A stretch of 64,000 nucleotides of DNA from CATQHW01 sp965243545. Lineage in GTDB: Bacteria; Spirochaetota; Spirochaetia; SZUA-6; Bin103. Numbering within the stretch: the stretch's first letter is position 1; every line of letters starts with the position of its first letter. The translations under genes were made by a program, and so were the position numbers. Shown here in pieces: positions 8,765 to 17,024 of the stretch. Under the pieces are notes generated by a model. It saw only the letters and a list, made by a program, of their open reading frames with translations. It ran no database searches and was not told where the DNA came from. The DNA lies in the NCBI GenBank assembly GCA_965243545.1, contig OZ251573.1, positions 4,092,001-4,156,000 of the forward strand, in the 5' to 3' direction.

Positions 8765-8835
8765 GCCTCGACTCAAGCACCATTCCTTGCCCCTGTCAAT
8801 AGTTGCGCCCGCGACCGGGGGCCGGCCGCGCAATT

Positions 8836-8866
8836 TTGACAGCACGGCCGTAGCGCATGGTATCAT
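8836..8866 (+). promoter_or_regulatory. Possible sigma-70 promoter for the glycosidase gene
   Basis: TTGACA at 8836-8841 and TATCAT at 8861-8866 are separated by 19 bases, longer than the optimal 17. They lie in the 126-base gap between divergent gatC and the glycosidase gene. The predicted transcript would begin near 8873, giving an 18-base leader before the TTG start. Confidence 0.4.
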
Positions 8867-8890
8867 GGACTCGCTTCGGGCTCTTCTCTT

Positions 8891-10372
8891 TTGCAGGAAC
8901 CAGAAATCACGGACGCACCAGGCACGGAACCGGAACCGGCCCCGGTCCCGGCCGCGATCACGCGCGAGCAGCTGCCGCGGCTGGTCTACGACCATCAGGC
9001 GCTGGTCGACCTGTTCGACGCCACCTGGGAGCTGACGCCCGGCTACTGGCGGCAGGGCGAACCGGAAAGCGGCTTCGGCATGACGTTCTGCGATCCGGCG
9101 CAGGACCGCATCAACCAGGTGGCCGCCTGCTGCTCGACCTTCTCGCTGGTCTACTCGAACCGGGAGTTCCCGGTAGAGGCGCAGCTCGACGCCTTCTACG
9201 CCAAGCAGCAGCCGTGCGGCGCCATCCACGGCGAGTACAGCCTGATCGACGGGCGGCCGTTCCTGATCAAAGCCAACCCGCACGGCATCCAGGCGCCGTT
9301 GTTCGCGTGGGCGGAGCACAACCTGTACCACCGCCTCGGCTCCAAGCGGCGGTTGCGCGAGGTGCTGCCGATCCTGGAGCGGTACTACCAGTGGCTGCGG
9401 ACGAACTTCCGGCGCGACAACGGCTTGCTCTCCGTCCCGCGCCAGGCGCTCGGCATGAGCAACGCCCCGCGCGCCCGCGCCGCCTACCCGGTCGACTTCA
9501 ACGCGCAGCAGGCGGCCAGCGCGGCGTTCATCTCCACCATCGCCGACGCGCTCAACGACAAGGACATGGCCTTCCGCTACAAGCGCGAATACTTCGCCCT
9601 CAAGACGCGGATGCAGTCGCTGATGTGGAACGAGGAAGACTCGATCTACTACGACCTGGACCGCTACGGGCGTCAGCTCAAGGTCAAGACGATCGCGGCG
9701 TTCTGGACGCTGCTGGCCGAGATTCCGAGCGAGGACCGGGCGCGCCGGCTGATCGGCCATCTGACCAACCCGGCGACCTTCGGCCGCGGTCACCCGTTCC
9801 CGAGCCTGGCCGCCGACGAACCGCTCTACGATCCGCGCGGCGGCGGCTACCGGGGATCGGTGCTGCCGCACGTCAACTACGCGATCATCAAGGGGCTGGA
9901 GCGGTACGGCAAGATCGAGCTGGCGCGGGAGCTGGCGTTGCGCCACCTGTTCGCCATGCACGACGTGCTGGCGCCGGAGAAGGGGAAGGGCGACTTGTGG
10001 GACGCCTACGCGCCGGAGCGCGAGGAGGCGGCCCGGTGGCACGGCAAGGGCGGTTTTCCGCGCAAGTCCTACCTGCCGTTCGCCGCCCTCTCCACGGTGG
10101 CGCTGGTGATAGAAAACGTGCTGGGGCTGTCGATCTCACTGCCGCGCAAGACGCTCGACTGGACGCTGCCCGTCATGGAGGGCATGGGGATCGAGAACCT
10201 GTCGCTGAAGCGCAATCTGGTCTCCATCCGCACGCACGACAGCGATCGCGGATGGGAGGTGCGGCTGGAGTCGGAGAAACTCTATTACCTGGCGATCCAC
10301 GTCCTCGGCCGCCGGCGCAAGACGTTGCCGATTCCCTCCGGCAAGTGCGCGATCCTGATCGACAAGATATAG
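8891..10372 (+). CDS. MGH1-like / trehalase-like (alpha/alpha)6-barrel glycoside hydrolase
   Basis: Predicted cytosolic glycoside hydrolase of 493 residues in the GH63/GH37-related MGH1-like clan. Aromatic-rich barrel signatures include ELTPGYWRQG, WAEHNLYHRLGSKRRL, a Trp-Asn-Glu block (LMWNEEDSIYYDLDRYG) and the C-terminal GDLWDAYAPEREEAARW plus KSYLPFAALSTVALVIENV. A beta-rich tail after residue 410 probably packs against the barrel. There is no signal peptide. The only in-frame start near the homology is TTG at 8891, without a clear Shine-Dalgarno. It stands alone between the gat operon and small hypothetical genes. The substrate cannot be assigned; trehalose- or glucosylglycerate-type sugars are possibilities for the clan. 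Confidence 0.75.
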   Translation: MQEPEITDAPGTEPEPAPVPAAITREQLPRLVYDHQALVDLFDATWELTPGYWRQGEPESGFGMTFCDPAQDRINQVAACCSTFSLVYSNREFPVEAQLDAFYAKQQPCGAIHGEYSLIDGRPFLIKANPHGIQAPLFAWAEHNLYHRLGSKRRLREVLPILERYYQWLRTNFRRDNGLLSVPRQALGMSNAPRARAAYPVDFNAQQAASAAFISTIADALNDKDMAFRYKREYFALKTRMQSLMWNEEDSIYYDLDRYGRQLKVKTIAAFWTLLAEIPSEDRARRLIGHLTNPATFGRGHPFPSLAADEPLYDPRGGGYRGSVLPHVNYAIIKGLERYGKIELARELALRHLFAMHDVLAPEKGKGDLWDAYAPEREEAARWHGKGGFPRKSYLPFAALSTVALVIENVLGLSISLPRKTLDWTLPVMEGMGIENLSLKRNLVSIRTHDSDRGWEVRLESEKLYYLAIHVLGRRRKTLPIPSGKCAILIDKI

Positions 10373-10385
10373 CCGGCGGTCGCCG

Positions 10386-10739
10386 TCAGGCGGCAGCCGC
10401 CGGCGACGCCGACGATGAAGCGGCCGGCGCGCCGTTCGGCGGACGCCACGGGCCGGTCAGCGCCCCCTCGACGCGCGCGACCCGTTCGGAGAGCGCATGC
10501 ACGTCGCGCCGCACTTCCGCCAGTTCGGCCCGGATCAGGGCGGCGCCACCGCGCAGTTCGGTGCGCACCGCTTCGATCTTGCCATGCAGTTCGGCGCGCA
10601 TGGCCTCCATGGCTCCGGCCAGAGCGTCGATGCGGGCGTCCATGCGGTCCATGCGCCGCCCTTGCGCCAGCAGCAACGGCACCAGCACGGCCAGCAGCGC
10701 CGCTCCGACCCCGACGATGGCTATCGCTTCGCCGCTCAT
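10386..10739 (-). CDS. Small membrane-anchored coiled-coil protein
   Basis: A 117-residue protein of unknown function. One transmembrane helix (about residues 5-25, IAIVGVGAALLAVLVPLLLA) is followed by a heptad-rich coiled coil from about 28 to 95 (DRMDARIDALAGAMEAMRAE and following) and an Ala/Ser/Pro tail. I took the internal ATG at 10739 because the membrane helix starts just after it; an upstream ATG would add 22 residues of ordinary sequence. It converges with the glycosidase gene (13-base gap). It resembles the many short helix-plus-coil proteins found beside coiled-coil nuclease-like genes such as the divergent gene at 10877. Confidence 0.6.
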   Translation of the reverse strand: MSGEAIAIVGVGAALLAVLVPLLLAQGRRMDRMDARIDALAGAMEAMRAELHGKIEAVRTELRGGAALIRAELAEVRRDVHALSERVARVEGALTGPWRPPNGAPAASSSASPAAAA

Positions 10740-10876
10740 CACCTGATGAGCATAGCACGGAAGGCGCTGGTGATGCGACGCCCCGTTATTGGCTCCCACG
10801 CGCACCGGGTCACCCGGCCGACGCAGACCCGTCGACGATCCCGGCGGGATCGGTTACATTGCGGCAGGAGCGCACC

Positions 10877-11578
10877 ATGCCATTCGCCGTCCAAGATTTC
10901 CGCGATCTCGTGCAGCTACTTGAAGAGCGCCCGGAGTGGCGGGCGGAGATGCGTCGTTTGGTGTTGAGCGACGAATACCTGACTCTGCCGGAGCAGCTCG
11001 CCGACCTGCGGCGCGAGGTCGCCGAGCTGCGGCGCGACTTCGAACGCCGCTTCAACCGTGTCGAGGCGCGGCTTGATCAGCTCACGGATGACGTGGAGCA
11101 GCTCAAGAGCAACGTGGGGCGGCTCACGGATGACGTGGGAGAGCTCAAGGGCCAGGGCCTGGAGAACCGGTACCGGGAGCATGCCCCCTCCTATTTTAGC
11201 GGTCTGATCCGCAGGTGCCGTGTCGTGGGATCGTCGCAACTAAACGAACTGCTCGAGGACGCCGTCGACCGCGGCGTCCTGTCACAGGGCGACTTGAACA
11301 ACGTGACGTTGGCCGACCTGGTCGTGCGTGGCCGGCGTCTCGCCGACCGCCAGGAGGTCATGGTGGTCGTGGAGATCTCGTGGGTGATCGACCGCAATGA
11401 CGTTCGGCGAGCCGCGGACCGGGCAGCGCTGCTGGCCAAGCTCGGCACACCGGTGATGCCGGTGGTAGCGGGAGTATCCATCACCGAACCCGCCGCGGCC
11501 ATGGCTCGGAACCTGAACGTGCGGCAGCTGCTCAACGGCCGGAGCGAATCTCCCGCAGAACGCGCGGCGGATGCCTGA
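10877..11578 (+). CDS. Coiled-coil protein with a PD-(D/E)XK-like C-terminal domain (DUF3782-like)
   Basis: A 233-residue protein. After a helical head, residues 35-95 form a coiled coil of repeated 11-residue segments (RLDQLTDDVEQLKSNVGRLT and DDVGELKGQG). The C-terminal part has VMVVVEISWVIDRNDVRRAADRA split by a conserved-looking VVEIS strand and ends with TPVMPVVAG. This layout matches the coiled-coil/nuclease-like DUF3782 group common in cyanobacteria and Thermus, where an E-X-S/K strand replaces a full catalytic site. A GGCAGGAG Shine-Dalgarno precedes the ATG. The 137 bases to the divergent coiled-coil gene hold no other gene. Nuclease activity is doubtful because the usual Lys of ExK is not evident. 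Confidence 0.65.
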   Translation: MPFAVQDFRDLVQLLEERPEWRAEMRRLVLSDEYLTLPEQLADLRREVAELRRDFERRFNRVEARLDQLTDDVEQLKSNVGRLTDDVGELKGQGLENRYREHAPSYFSGLIRRCRVVGSSQLNELLEDAVDRGVLSQGDLNNVTLADLVVRGRRLADRQEVMVVVEISWVIDRNDVRRAADRAALLAKLGTPVMPVVAGVSITEPAAAMARNLNVRQLLNGRSESPAERAADA

Positions 11579-11657
11579 ATCCTGAGTCCGTTCTCGCGAT
11601 CAGGCGCGCCCGGTTCCATTCGCGGCGTAGAACTTCGCGCTATCGGGAGAGAGTCGC

Positions 11658-11969
11658 ATGAACACGACGGTGATCGCTCGCCACGACATGGATGCCGCGA
11701 AGCCCGGTGATACGTATCTGGGCTCGCTGGTATTGCACTGTCATTCACCGACCGAACTCGCTGTGTCGCCGAATCCCACGTGTCCGTTCTGCGCTGTCGA
11801 AGACGCGATGGCGTTTGATCTCGAAACGGTCGAGTGGCGGTGCCGATCATGCAACTTCGTACCAAACCGGAACCAGCTTCGCCGGATCGCGCTCGATCAG
11901 CACCGGCGCGCCGACCGCGGGTTCCCCCGCCTCGAATGGACCCGCGAAGAAATCGAACGCATGCCGTAG
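11658..11969 (+). CDS. Small zinc-ribbon protein, function unknown
   Basis: A 103-residue frame with two CxxC knuckles, CPFC near residues 43-46 and CRSC near 62-65, spaced as in a zinc ribbon. A charged C-terminal helix follows (LEWTREEIERM). A GGGAGAGAG stretch ends a few bases before the ATG. No family is recognised. It converges with another small zinc-ribbon gene at 12005-12367 (35-base gap). Reality is supported by the motif and the ribosome-binding site. Confidence 0.55.
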   Translation: MNTTVIARHDMDAAKPGDTYLGSLVLHCHSPTELAVSPNPTCPFCAVEDAMAFDLETVEWRCRSCNFVPNRNQLRRIALDQHRRADRGFPRLEWTREEIERMP

Positions 11970-12004
11970 GACGAAACGACCGCGACCGGGTTCCCGGACG
12001 CTTC

Positions 12005-12367
12005 CTATCGCGGACCGGCTCGGTCCGAGGTCTCGGCATCCTCATCGTACGTCAACGGAACGACTTCGTAGTCGACGCCGGCCGCCAGCTTCGGAGACTG
12101 ATCCGGTGACAACTCGAATCTGTAGTTTACCTCGGTACGAAACAACGGTTTTCCGCACTTCGGACAGTTCAAGTCCGTATCGCTCGGAAGCATCCTATCC
12201 GCGCCTTCCTCGTTCTTCCTTTGCACCGCATCGATAATCCAGCCCTGCCACCCGCATGAGTCGCTGCAAGAAGCGCACACAGCGTAATTCAGCCAGACGC
12301 TATCCGGTCTCTCCACCTGCTCGTACGACAACTCGATAAGGTCCTTGAACTTCAAAGGGAGCGCCAC
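12005..12367 (-). CDS. Small zinc-ribbon protein, function unknown
   Basis: A 120-residue protein with CASCSDSCGWQGW (about residues 31-43) and CPKCG (about 68-72), plausibly a zinc ribbon. The acidic C-terminus follows VDYEVVPLTYDED. It lies ten bases after the end of the TPR gene at 12377 and in the same direction, so it is probably the last gene of the dnaX-ybaB-recR-TPR-TPR run. I do not recognise the family. Confidence 0.65.
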   Translation of the reverse strand: MALPLKFKDLIELSYEQVERPDSVWLNYAVCASCSDSCGWQGWIIDAVQRKNEEGADRMLPSDTDLNCPKCGKPLFRTEVNYRFELSPDQSPKLAAGVDYEVVPLTYDEDAETSDRAGPR

Positions 12368-12376
12368 GTCAATCTC

Positions 12377-13159
12377 TCACCTCGTACCGCGGCGCGTAAT
12401 ACACTGGTCCGCGAGCCGCTCTCTGGCCTTTCGGTGTCCACGATCGGCCGCACGGGAATACCACTGCCTGGCGTCTTCATGACGCCCAAGCTCGGCGGAC
12501 GACATTCCTATCGCGTATTCCTCCATACCTCGATCCGTGTCCGTCGCAGCAACGCCGAGAGCCAGGTGGTATTGTTCCAGCGCTGCCTCTTCATCTCCCA
12601 ACGCGGAGTAGCAGTTGCCCAGGTTGTGCAGGATATGACAGGTATCCGCCGTTCGCAGTCTCAACGCGGTCTGATAGCAACGAACGGCGTCCGTAAACTT
12701 GCCGGCCTCATAGTATGAAATGCCGGCGTTGTAGTGTATCGCATCGGCGGGACCGGACAAACCGATAGCGGGAACGACAGACTCGAACACCTCGATCGCG
12801 TCGCCATACCTCTCGGCGGCGTTGAGGGCATCGATGAGATTGGAGATGAGAATCGGATCGACCGTGGCGCCGAGCAGGATGGCGCGGTCCAGCAGCGTTC
12901 GGAACGCGGCGATACTCTCGTCGACCATGCCGAATTCCAACTGCAGGTAGCCCAGCTCGAACGAGAGATCGTCGTCGCCGAGGCCCTCGATATGGCGTTG
13001 CAGCCGGCGCCACTGGCGTCCGGGCCGGCCGGCCTCCTTGTACGCGCGCAGCAACGCCGCGAGCAGCCGCCTCCCCATCCGTGACCGGTCGACGCGCCAC
13101 GCTACGGACTGGAAAAAGAGCGCTTCCCGCACTCGCGCCTTCAGGACCGGAAGCGCCAT
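12377..13159 (-). CDS. TPR-repeat protein (tandem paralogue B)
   Basis: A 260-residue alpha-solenoid with at least three or four tetratricopeptide repeats, the clearest being DAIHYNAGISYYEAGKFTDA, CHILHNLGNCYSALGDEEAA and a Sel1-like ARQWYSRAADRGHRKARERL. The ATG at 13159 sits just behind GGGGTGA and four bases past the preceding stop. It also aligns with the start of the paralogue upstream, whose matching segment reads REALFF versus SEALFI. TPR proteins mediate protein-protein contacts; no partner can be named. The two paralogues are co-directional with recR. Confidence 0.8.
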   Translation of the reverse strand: MALPVLKARVREALFFQSVAWRVDRSRMGRRLLAALLRAYKEAGRPGRQWRRLQRHIEGLGDDDLSFELGYLQLEFGMVDESIAAFRTLLDRAILLGATVDPILISNLIDALNAAERYGDAIEVFESVVPAIGLSGPADAIHYNAGISYYEAGKFTDAVRCYQTALRLRTADTCHILHNLGNCYSALGDEEAALEQYHLALGVAATDTDRGMEEYAIGMSSAELGRHEDARQWYSRAADRGHRKARERLADQCITRRGTR

Positions 13160-13163
13160 GACG

Positions 13164-13982
13164 TCACCCCGACTCTCCGCTTCCCGAGCCGACTTCGGCA
13201 AGTCTCCGTTTGGCTACCGGATCGCCGTGATCGGCGGCGCGTCTGTAGTAGTGCAGCGCCGTGTCTTTGCGGCCTTGCGCATAGTGAACGTCTCCTAACG
13301 CGCACTCCTCATATGCCCTGTCCGCGGGCGTGACTGAGTGCCTCAGAGCCGACTCGTAATAGGTGAGCGCCGTCTCATCTTCTTGCATATCGTAGTAGCA
13401 TTTACCCATGTTGTGCAAGATATACGAGTGCTCTATGTTGCCGGGACCGGCGTCCTCGGCCTGGATCTTCAACGCTTTCTCATAGCACCGCAGCGCGTCA
13501 TTGGGCCGGCCGGCTTTCAGATATGAGTTCCCGGCGTTGTAGTGAAGACTGTCGGTCGGTCGGGACAGCTCGGCGTTCGCAACGCTCTCGTAGACGCTGA
13601 CCGCACGTCCGTACCGCTTTTGCCGGTTGAGCGCCTCGATGAGGTTGACGGCGATTGACGCCTCGATAACGGACCCGCGCAGGAGGCGCTTGTCGAGCAT
13701 CCCCTGAAAGAGATCGGCGCTTTGATCGACCATTCCCAATACCAGCTGGCAGTGGGCCAGCTTGAACGTGAGAACGGTATCTTCAAGGGCCGTGACGTGC
13801 TCACTGACCAGCCGCCACGCCGTGCCGGGACGGCCTGCCTTTCGGTATGAGTCCAATAGCACCTCGACAAGCCTGTAGCCTACGCGCGAGCGAGCCATGC
13901 CCGCTCTTTTCATGCCGATAAACAGCGCTTCCGAAATCCGGATCGTCACGGTGCGAATCGACACGCCGGCGGCCGCTGCCAA
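13164..13982 (-). CDS. TPR-repeat protein (tandem paralogue A)
   Basis: A 272-residue TPR protein homologous along its whole length to the next gene. Shared landmarks are the GYRLVEVLLDSYRKAGRPG versus GRRLLAALLRAYKEAGRPG helix, the HYNAG repeat, and the LHNMGKCYYDMQEDETAL versus LHNLGNCYSALGDEEAAL repeat. It ends with HYYRRAADHGDPVAKRRL. The first possible start is TTG at 13982, nine bases after the recR stop; a GTG at 13964 aligns better with the paralogue start. Tandem duplication is clear; the role is unknown. Confidence 0.8.
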   Translation of the reverse strand: MAAAAGVSIRTVTIRISEALFIGMKRAGMARSRVGYRLVEVLLDSYRKAGRPGTAWRLVSEHVTALEDTVLTFKLAHCQLVLGMVDQSADLFQGMLDKRLLRGSVIEASIAVNLIEALNRQKRYGRAVSVYESVANAELSRPTDSLHYNAGNSYLKAGRPNDALRCYEKALKIQAEDAGPGNIEHSYILHNMGKCYYDMQEDETALTYYESALRHSVTPADRAYEECALGDVHYAQGRKDTALHYYRRAADHGDPVAKRRLAEVGSGSGESG

Positions 13983-13990
13983 AGTGATGG

Positions 13991-14593
13991 TCAGACCGTC
14001 GTGCGGCCGTTCAGGGCACGGGCCAGGGTGAGGCGGTCGGCGTACTCCAGGTCGCCGCCGACCGGCAGGCCCAGGGCGAGCTGCGTGACCGACAGTTGCG
14101 CGTCCGGCCGGCGCGCCGCCTGCAGGCGGTCGCGCAGGAACAGCGCCGTGGTCTCCCCCTCGACCGTGGGGTTGGTGGCCAGGATCACCTCGCCCACGCC
14201 GTGCTCACGCACGCGGCGGATCAGGCCGTCGATGGTGAGATCGGCCGGCCGCACGCCGTCGACCGGCGAGATCGCGCCGCCGAGCACGTGGTAGAGGCCG
14301 CGGTACGACTGCGTCGACTCGATGGTGGTGACGTCGCGCGACTCCTCCACCACGCAGATCGTGCCGGCGTCCCGCGTCGGGTCGGCGCAGTAGGCGCACA
14401 ACTCCGCCTCCGCGTACACGCCGCAGCGGCTGCAGGGCCGCGTGTCGCGCTTGAGGGCGATCAGGTCGCGGGCCAGCGACTCGACGAACTCCTGCTTGGC
14501 CCCCAGCAGGAAGTAGACCAGGCGGGCGGCGCTCTTGCGGCCGAGCCCCGGCAGGCGGGAGAAGCCGTGCACCAGGCGGTCGAGCGTCTGCAT
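13991..14593 (-). CDS. recR: Recombination protein RecR
   Basis: Part of the RecFOR pathway that loads RecA on SSB-coated gaps. The 200 residues have the N-terminal helix-hairpin-helix (FSRLPGLGRKSAARLVYFLL), a C4 zinc finger (CSRCGVYAE...CAYC) and a Toprim domain with CVVEESRDV and LATNPTVEGETTALFL. The end YADRLTLARALNGR is typical. It follows ybaB by 12 bases in the widely conserved dnaX-ybaB-recR cluster. The partner recF is at 32854 in this window. Confidence 0.97.
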   Translation of the reverse strand: MQTLDRLVHGFSRLPGLGRKSAARLVYFLLGAKQEFVESLARDLIALKRDTRPCSRCGVYAEAELCAYCADPTRDAGTICVVEESRDVTTIESTQSYRGLYHVLGGAISPVDGVRPADLTIDGLIRRVREHGVGEVILATNPTVEGETTALFLRDRLQAARRPDAQLSVTQLALGLPVGGDLEYADRLTLARALNGRTTV

Positions 14594-14605
14594 CGGCGGG
14601 GCGCT

Positions 14606-14920
14606 CTAGACGCCGGGAAACCCCGGCGGCAGATTGAGCCCGCCGCCGACCTGCTGCTTGAGCTCCTCCCGGACCTTGCGCAACGCGTCGCCGACCGCCG
14701 CCGCGATCAGGTCCTCCAGCACCGTACGCTCCTGCGGATCGATCACGATGGGGTCGAGCGTCACCTTCACCACCTCCAGGCCGCCGGTCACCTCGACCTG
14801 CACCATGTCGCCGCCGGCCGCGCCGGTCACCCGCAGGTCCGCCAACTTGCCCTGCACGTCGGCCATCTGTTTCTGCACGCGGGTGATCATCTTCATAAGA
14901 TCAAACGGGTTGTTCGCCAT
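14606..14920 (-). CDS. YbaB/EbfC-family nucleoid-associated protein
   Basis: A 104-residue DNA-binding dimer of the YbaB/EbfC family. Family marks are the N-terminal coiled helix (MITRVQKQMADVQGKLADL), the beta strands VQVEVTGGLEVVKVTLDP and the helix LEDLIAAAVGDALRKVREEL, with a Gly/Pro-rich tail. It begins five bases after dnaX and precedes recR, the conserved context. Members bind DNA non-specifically or at short palindromes; no specific role can be assigned here. Confidence 0.93.
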   Translation of the reverse strand: MANNPFDLMKMITRVQKQMADVQGKLADLRVTGAAGGDMVQVEVTGGLEVVKVTLDPIVIDPQERTVLEDLIAAAVGDALRKVREELKQQVGGGLNLPPGFPGV

Positions 14921-14925
14921 GCTGG

Positions 14926-16608
14926 TCAGCCTCCGTCCTGCACGATCTCGCCGCGGAAGACGCTGCGAATGGTCTCAGCGCCCGGCGCCGCGGCGGCTTG
15001 GCGGCCGTCCGGGCCGCCGCCTTCCGATTCCAGTTGTACGTCGACCGCCGCCGGTCCGGGTAGCCCGAACGCCGCCGCGATCGCGGCGGTCTCCTGCCCG
15101 ACCGTGCCCGCCGCGTACCGGTCCTGCCGGCGGAACGTCACGCGCAGCCGGTCTCCGCTCCGCTCGATCGACACCGCCTGCTCCAGCGCGGAGGCGACCG
15201 GCGGCCGGCGCCGCCGCAGGGCGGCGACAGCCTGCCGGTTCGGATCGCCGGCATCGCCCGCATCGACGGGTTCATCCGGCTCGCCGGCGCCGGCGCCCGC
15301 ACCGGCATCGCCGGCAACCGTCGCGGGCGCTGACGCGCGCGCGATCCCGGCCGGCGCCGAGGCGGGCGAGCGGGGCGGAGCAGCGGCCGCCGCGGTGGCG
15401 CGAGCCGCCGTCGGCGCGCCGTCTGTCGCGCCGACGGCGCCAGTCCCGCCGGGAACGCCGACGGCGGCCTGCAGCTCACGCAGGCGCTCCAGCACCTCGG
15501 CCGGCGTGATCAGGCGGTCGAGTTCGGCCAAGCGGCTGAGCGCCAGCTCCACCTCGCACCGCTCGTTCAACGCGCCCTTGAGGTTGCGCTGGGCGGCCAG
15601 CAGCAGCTCGACCGCCTTTTCGGCCTGCTCGACGCTGAGCGCGTCCACGACTTCGCGCGGAAACGCCGCCGCCGGCGCCGACAACCAGGCGTCGCGGTCC
15701 AGGCCGTGGCGGATGAACAGCACGCTGCGGAAGTACTCGACCAGCTCGGCCAGGAAGTGATCGACCGCCACCCCTCTGGTCAGGGCCCGGTCGAAGGCGG
15801 TGAGCGTTGCCGGCACGTCGCGGCGGGCCACCGCCTGCGCGACGCCGTTGAGGTCGTCGAACCCGAGCAGGCCGATGCTGTCGCGCAGCCCTTCCAGGGT
15901 GACGCCGGCCGCCCCCGCGCCGCGCGCGCCGGCGATCACCTGATCCAGCACCATGAACGCGTCGCGCAACGATCCCGCCGACTGGCGGGCGATCCAGTGC
16001 ACGGCGTCGTCGTCGACGGACGAGTCGAGCTCGACCGCCGCGTCGCGCAGGCAGGAAGCGATCCGGTCGTGGCCGATCAGGCTGAACGCGAAGTGCTGGC
16101 AGCGCGAGCGGACCGTGGCCGGCACCTTGTGCGGCTCGGTGGTGGCGAACACGAAGGTGACGTACGGCGGCGGCTCCTCGATCGTCTTGAGCAGCGCGTT
16201 GAACGCCGACGTCGACAGCATGTGCACCTCGTCGATGATGTACACCTTGGTGCGGGCGGAGCCGGGCGGAAAGACGACCTGCTCGCGCAGCTCGCGCACG
16301 TCATCGACCCCGGTGTGGGATGCGCCGTCGATCTCCACGACGTCCAGCGACTGCGCGCGGGCGATCTCCGTGCACGGTCCGCAGGTCCCGCACGGCGAAT
16401 CGGTCGGCCCGCGTTCGCAGTTGAGCGCCTTGGCCAGGATGCGCGCCGCCGACGTCTTGCCGACGCCGCGCGGGCCGGAGAACAGAAAGGTCTGCGCCAC
16501 CTTGCCCGACCGGATCTCGCTCTGCAGCGTCCGCACCACGTACTCCTGGCCCACCAGCTCGGTGAATACCTGCGGCCGGCGGCGGGCGGCGGTCACTTCG
16601 TACGCCAT
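14926..16608 (-). CDS. dnaX: DNA polymerase III subunit gamma/tau
   Basis: Clamp-loader ATPase that opens the beta clamp (dnaN product). The 560 residues show an AAA+ module with Walker A GPRGVGKTS, a zinc module with CGTCGPC, Walker B IIDEVHMLS and sensor 1 FATTEPHKVP. Domain III runs to about residue 365, followed by a long Ala/Pro/Gly-rich linker and a C-terminal segment resembling tau. No slippery A-run is obvious, so frameshifting to gamma is not evident. It is first in dnaX-ybaB-recR and starts 30 bases after the SRP RNA terminator on the same strand. Confidence 0.96.
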   Translation of the reverse strand: MAYEVTAARRRPQVFTELVGQEYVVRTLQSEIRSGKVAQTFLFSGPRGVGKTSAARILAKALNCERGPTDSPCGTCGPCTEIARAQSLDVVEIDGASHTGVDDVRELREQVVFPPGSARTKVYIIDEVHMLSTSAFNALLKTIEEPPPYVTFVFATTEPHKVPATVRSRCQHFAFSLIGHDRIASCLRDAAVELDSSVDDDAVHWIARQSAGSLRDAFMVLDQVIAGARGAGAAGVTLEGLRDSIGLLGFDDLNGVAQAVARRDVPATLTAFDRALTRGVAVDHFLAELVEYFRSVLFIRHGLDRDAWLSAPAAAFPREVVDALSVEQAEKAVELLLAAQRNLKGALNERCEVELALSRLAELDRLITPAEVLERLRELQAAVGVPGGTGAVGATDGAPTAARATAAAAAPPRSPASAPAGIARASAPATVAGDAGAGAGAGEPDEPVDAGDAGDPNRQAVAALRRRRPPVASALEQAVSIERSGDRLRVTFRRQDRYAAGTVGQETAAIAAAFGLPGPAAVDVQLESEGGGPDGRQAAAAPGAETIRSVFRGEIVQDGG

Positions 16609-16638
16609 CTCGGGGACCAGTCTACAACGTCAGGGACG

Positions 16639-16660
16639 AAAAAAAGGCCCCTCGGCGCGG
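16639..16660 (-). terminator. Intrinsic terminator formed by the SRP RNA end helix
   Basis: The terminal helix of the SRP RNA (GGCCCCTCGG paired with CCGAGGGGCC) is followed on the minus strand by seven T residues, so the RNA's own closing stem acts as a rho-independent terminator before dnaX. Confidence 0.8.
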
Positions 16661-16771
16661 CCAAGCGGGCTGCGGCTCCCGAGTCGATCGCTTACCGCTG
16701 CTACCTTCCGGTCCTGACGGGGTTGGGCGGCGACCCGTAGCACAGTGCCCGACCGACGGACCCGAGGGGCC
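16646..16771 (-). ncRNA. ffs: Signal recognition particle RNA, small bacterial (4.5S) type
   Basis: The minus strand carries the universally conserved domain IV apical region, GTCAGGACCGGAAGGTAGCAGC in outline (tetraloop GGAA, internal-loop AGCAG), at about 16698-16720. Flanking arms close into a 10-bp terminal helix GGCCCCTCGG/CCGAGGGGCC, giving about 126 nt, and a U7 tract follows. The RNA pairs with Ffh (not in this window) to target nascent membrane proteins. It lies immediately downstream of the tRNA-Ser(GGA) gene, and the spacing suggests co-transcription with the five tRNAs. Confidence 0.93.
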
Positions 16772-16778
16772 GTCCGAG

Positions 16779-16866
16779 CGGAGAGAGTGGGATTCGAACC
16801 CACGGTGCCCGGGTAGGGCACACACGCTTTCCAAGCGTGCACCTTCGGCCTCTCGGTCACCTCTCC
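16779..16866 (-). tRNA. tRNA-Ser (anticodon GGA)
   Basis: An 88-nt class II tRNA. Acceptor stem GGAGAGG pairs with the TCTCTCC end, the anticodon stem-loop is CACGC-TTGGAAA-GCGTG, and there is a long variable arm and T-arm GGGTTCGAATCCC. Discriminator G73; CCA is not encoded. Reads UCC/UCU. Confidence 0.95.
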
Positions 16867-16931
16867 CGGCCATTCTCAATCACGTACGGCCGCGGCGGCG
16901 AGCCGCGCCACCGGCGCGCCCGCCGTCCGAG

Positions 16932-17020
16932 CGGAGAGAGTGGGATTCGAACCCACGGAGCCACCGCAGCGGCTCAACGGATTTCGAGTCCGCCCGATTC
17001 AACCGCTCTCGCATCTCTCC
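16932..17020 (-). tRNA. tRNA-Ser (anticodon CGA)
   Basis: An 89-nt class II tRNA with acceptor GGAGAGA, anticodon loop CTCGAAA, a long GC-rich variable arm and the same T-arm as its neighbour. Discriminator G; no encoded CCA. Reads UCG. Confidence 0.95.
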
Positions 17021-17024
17021 GTAC

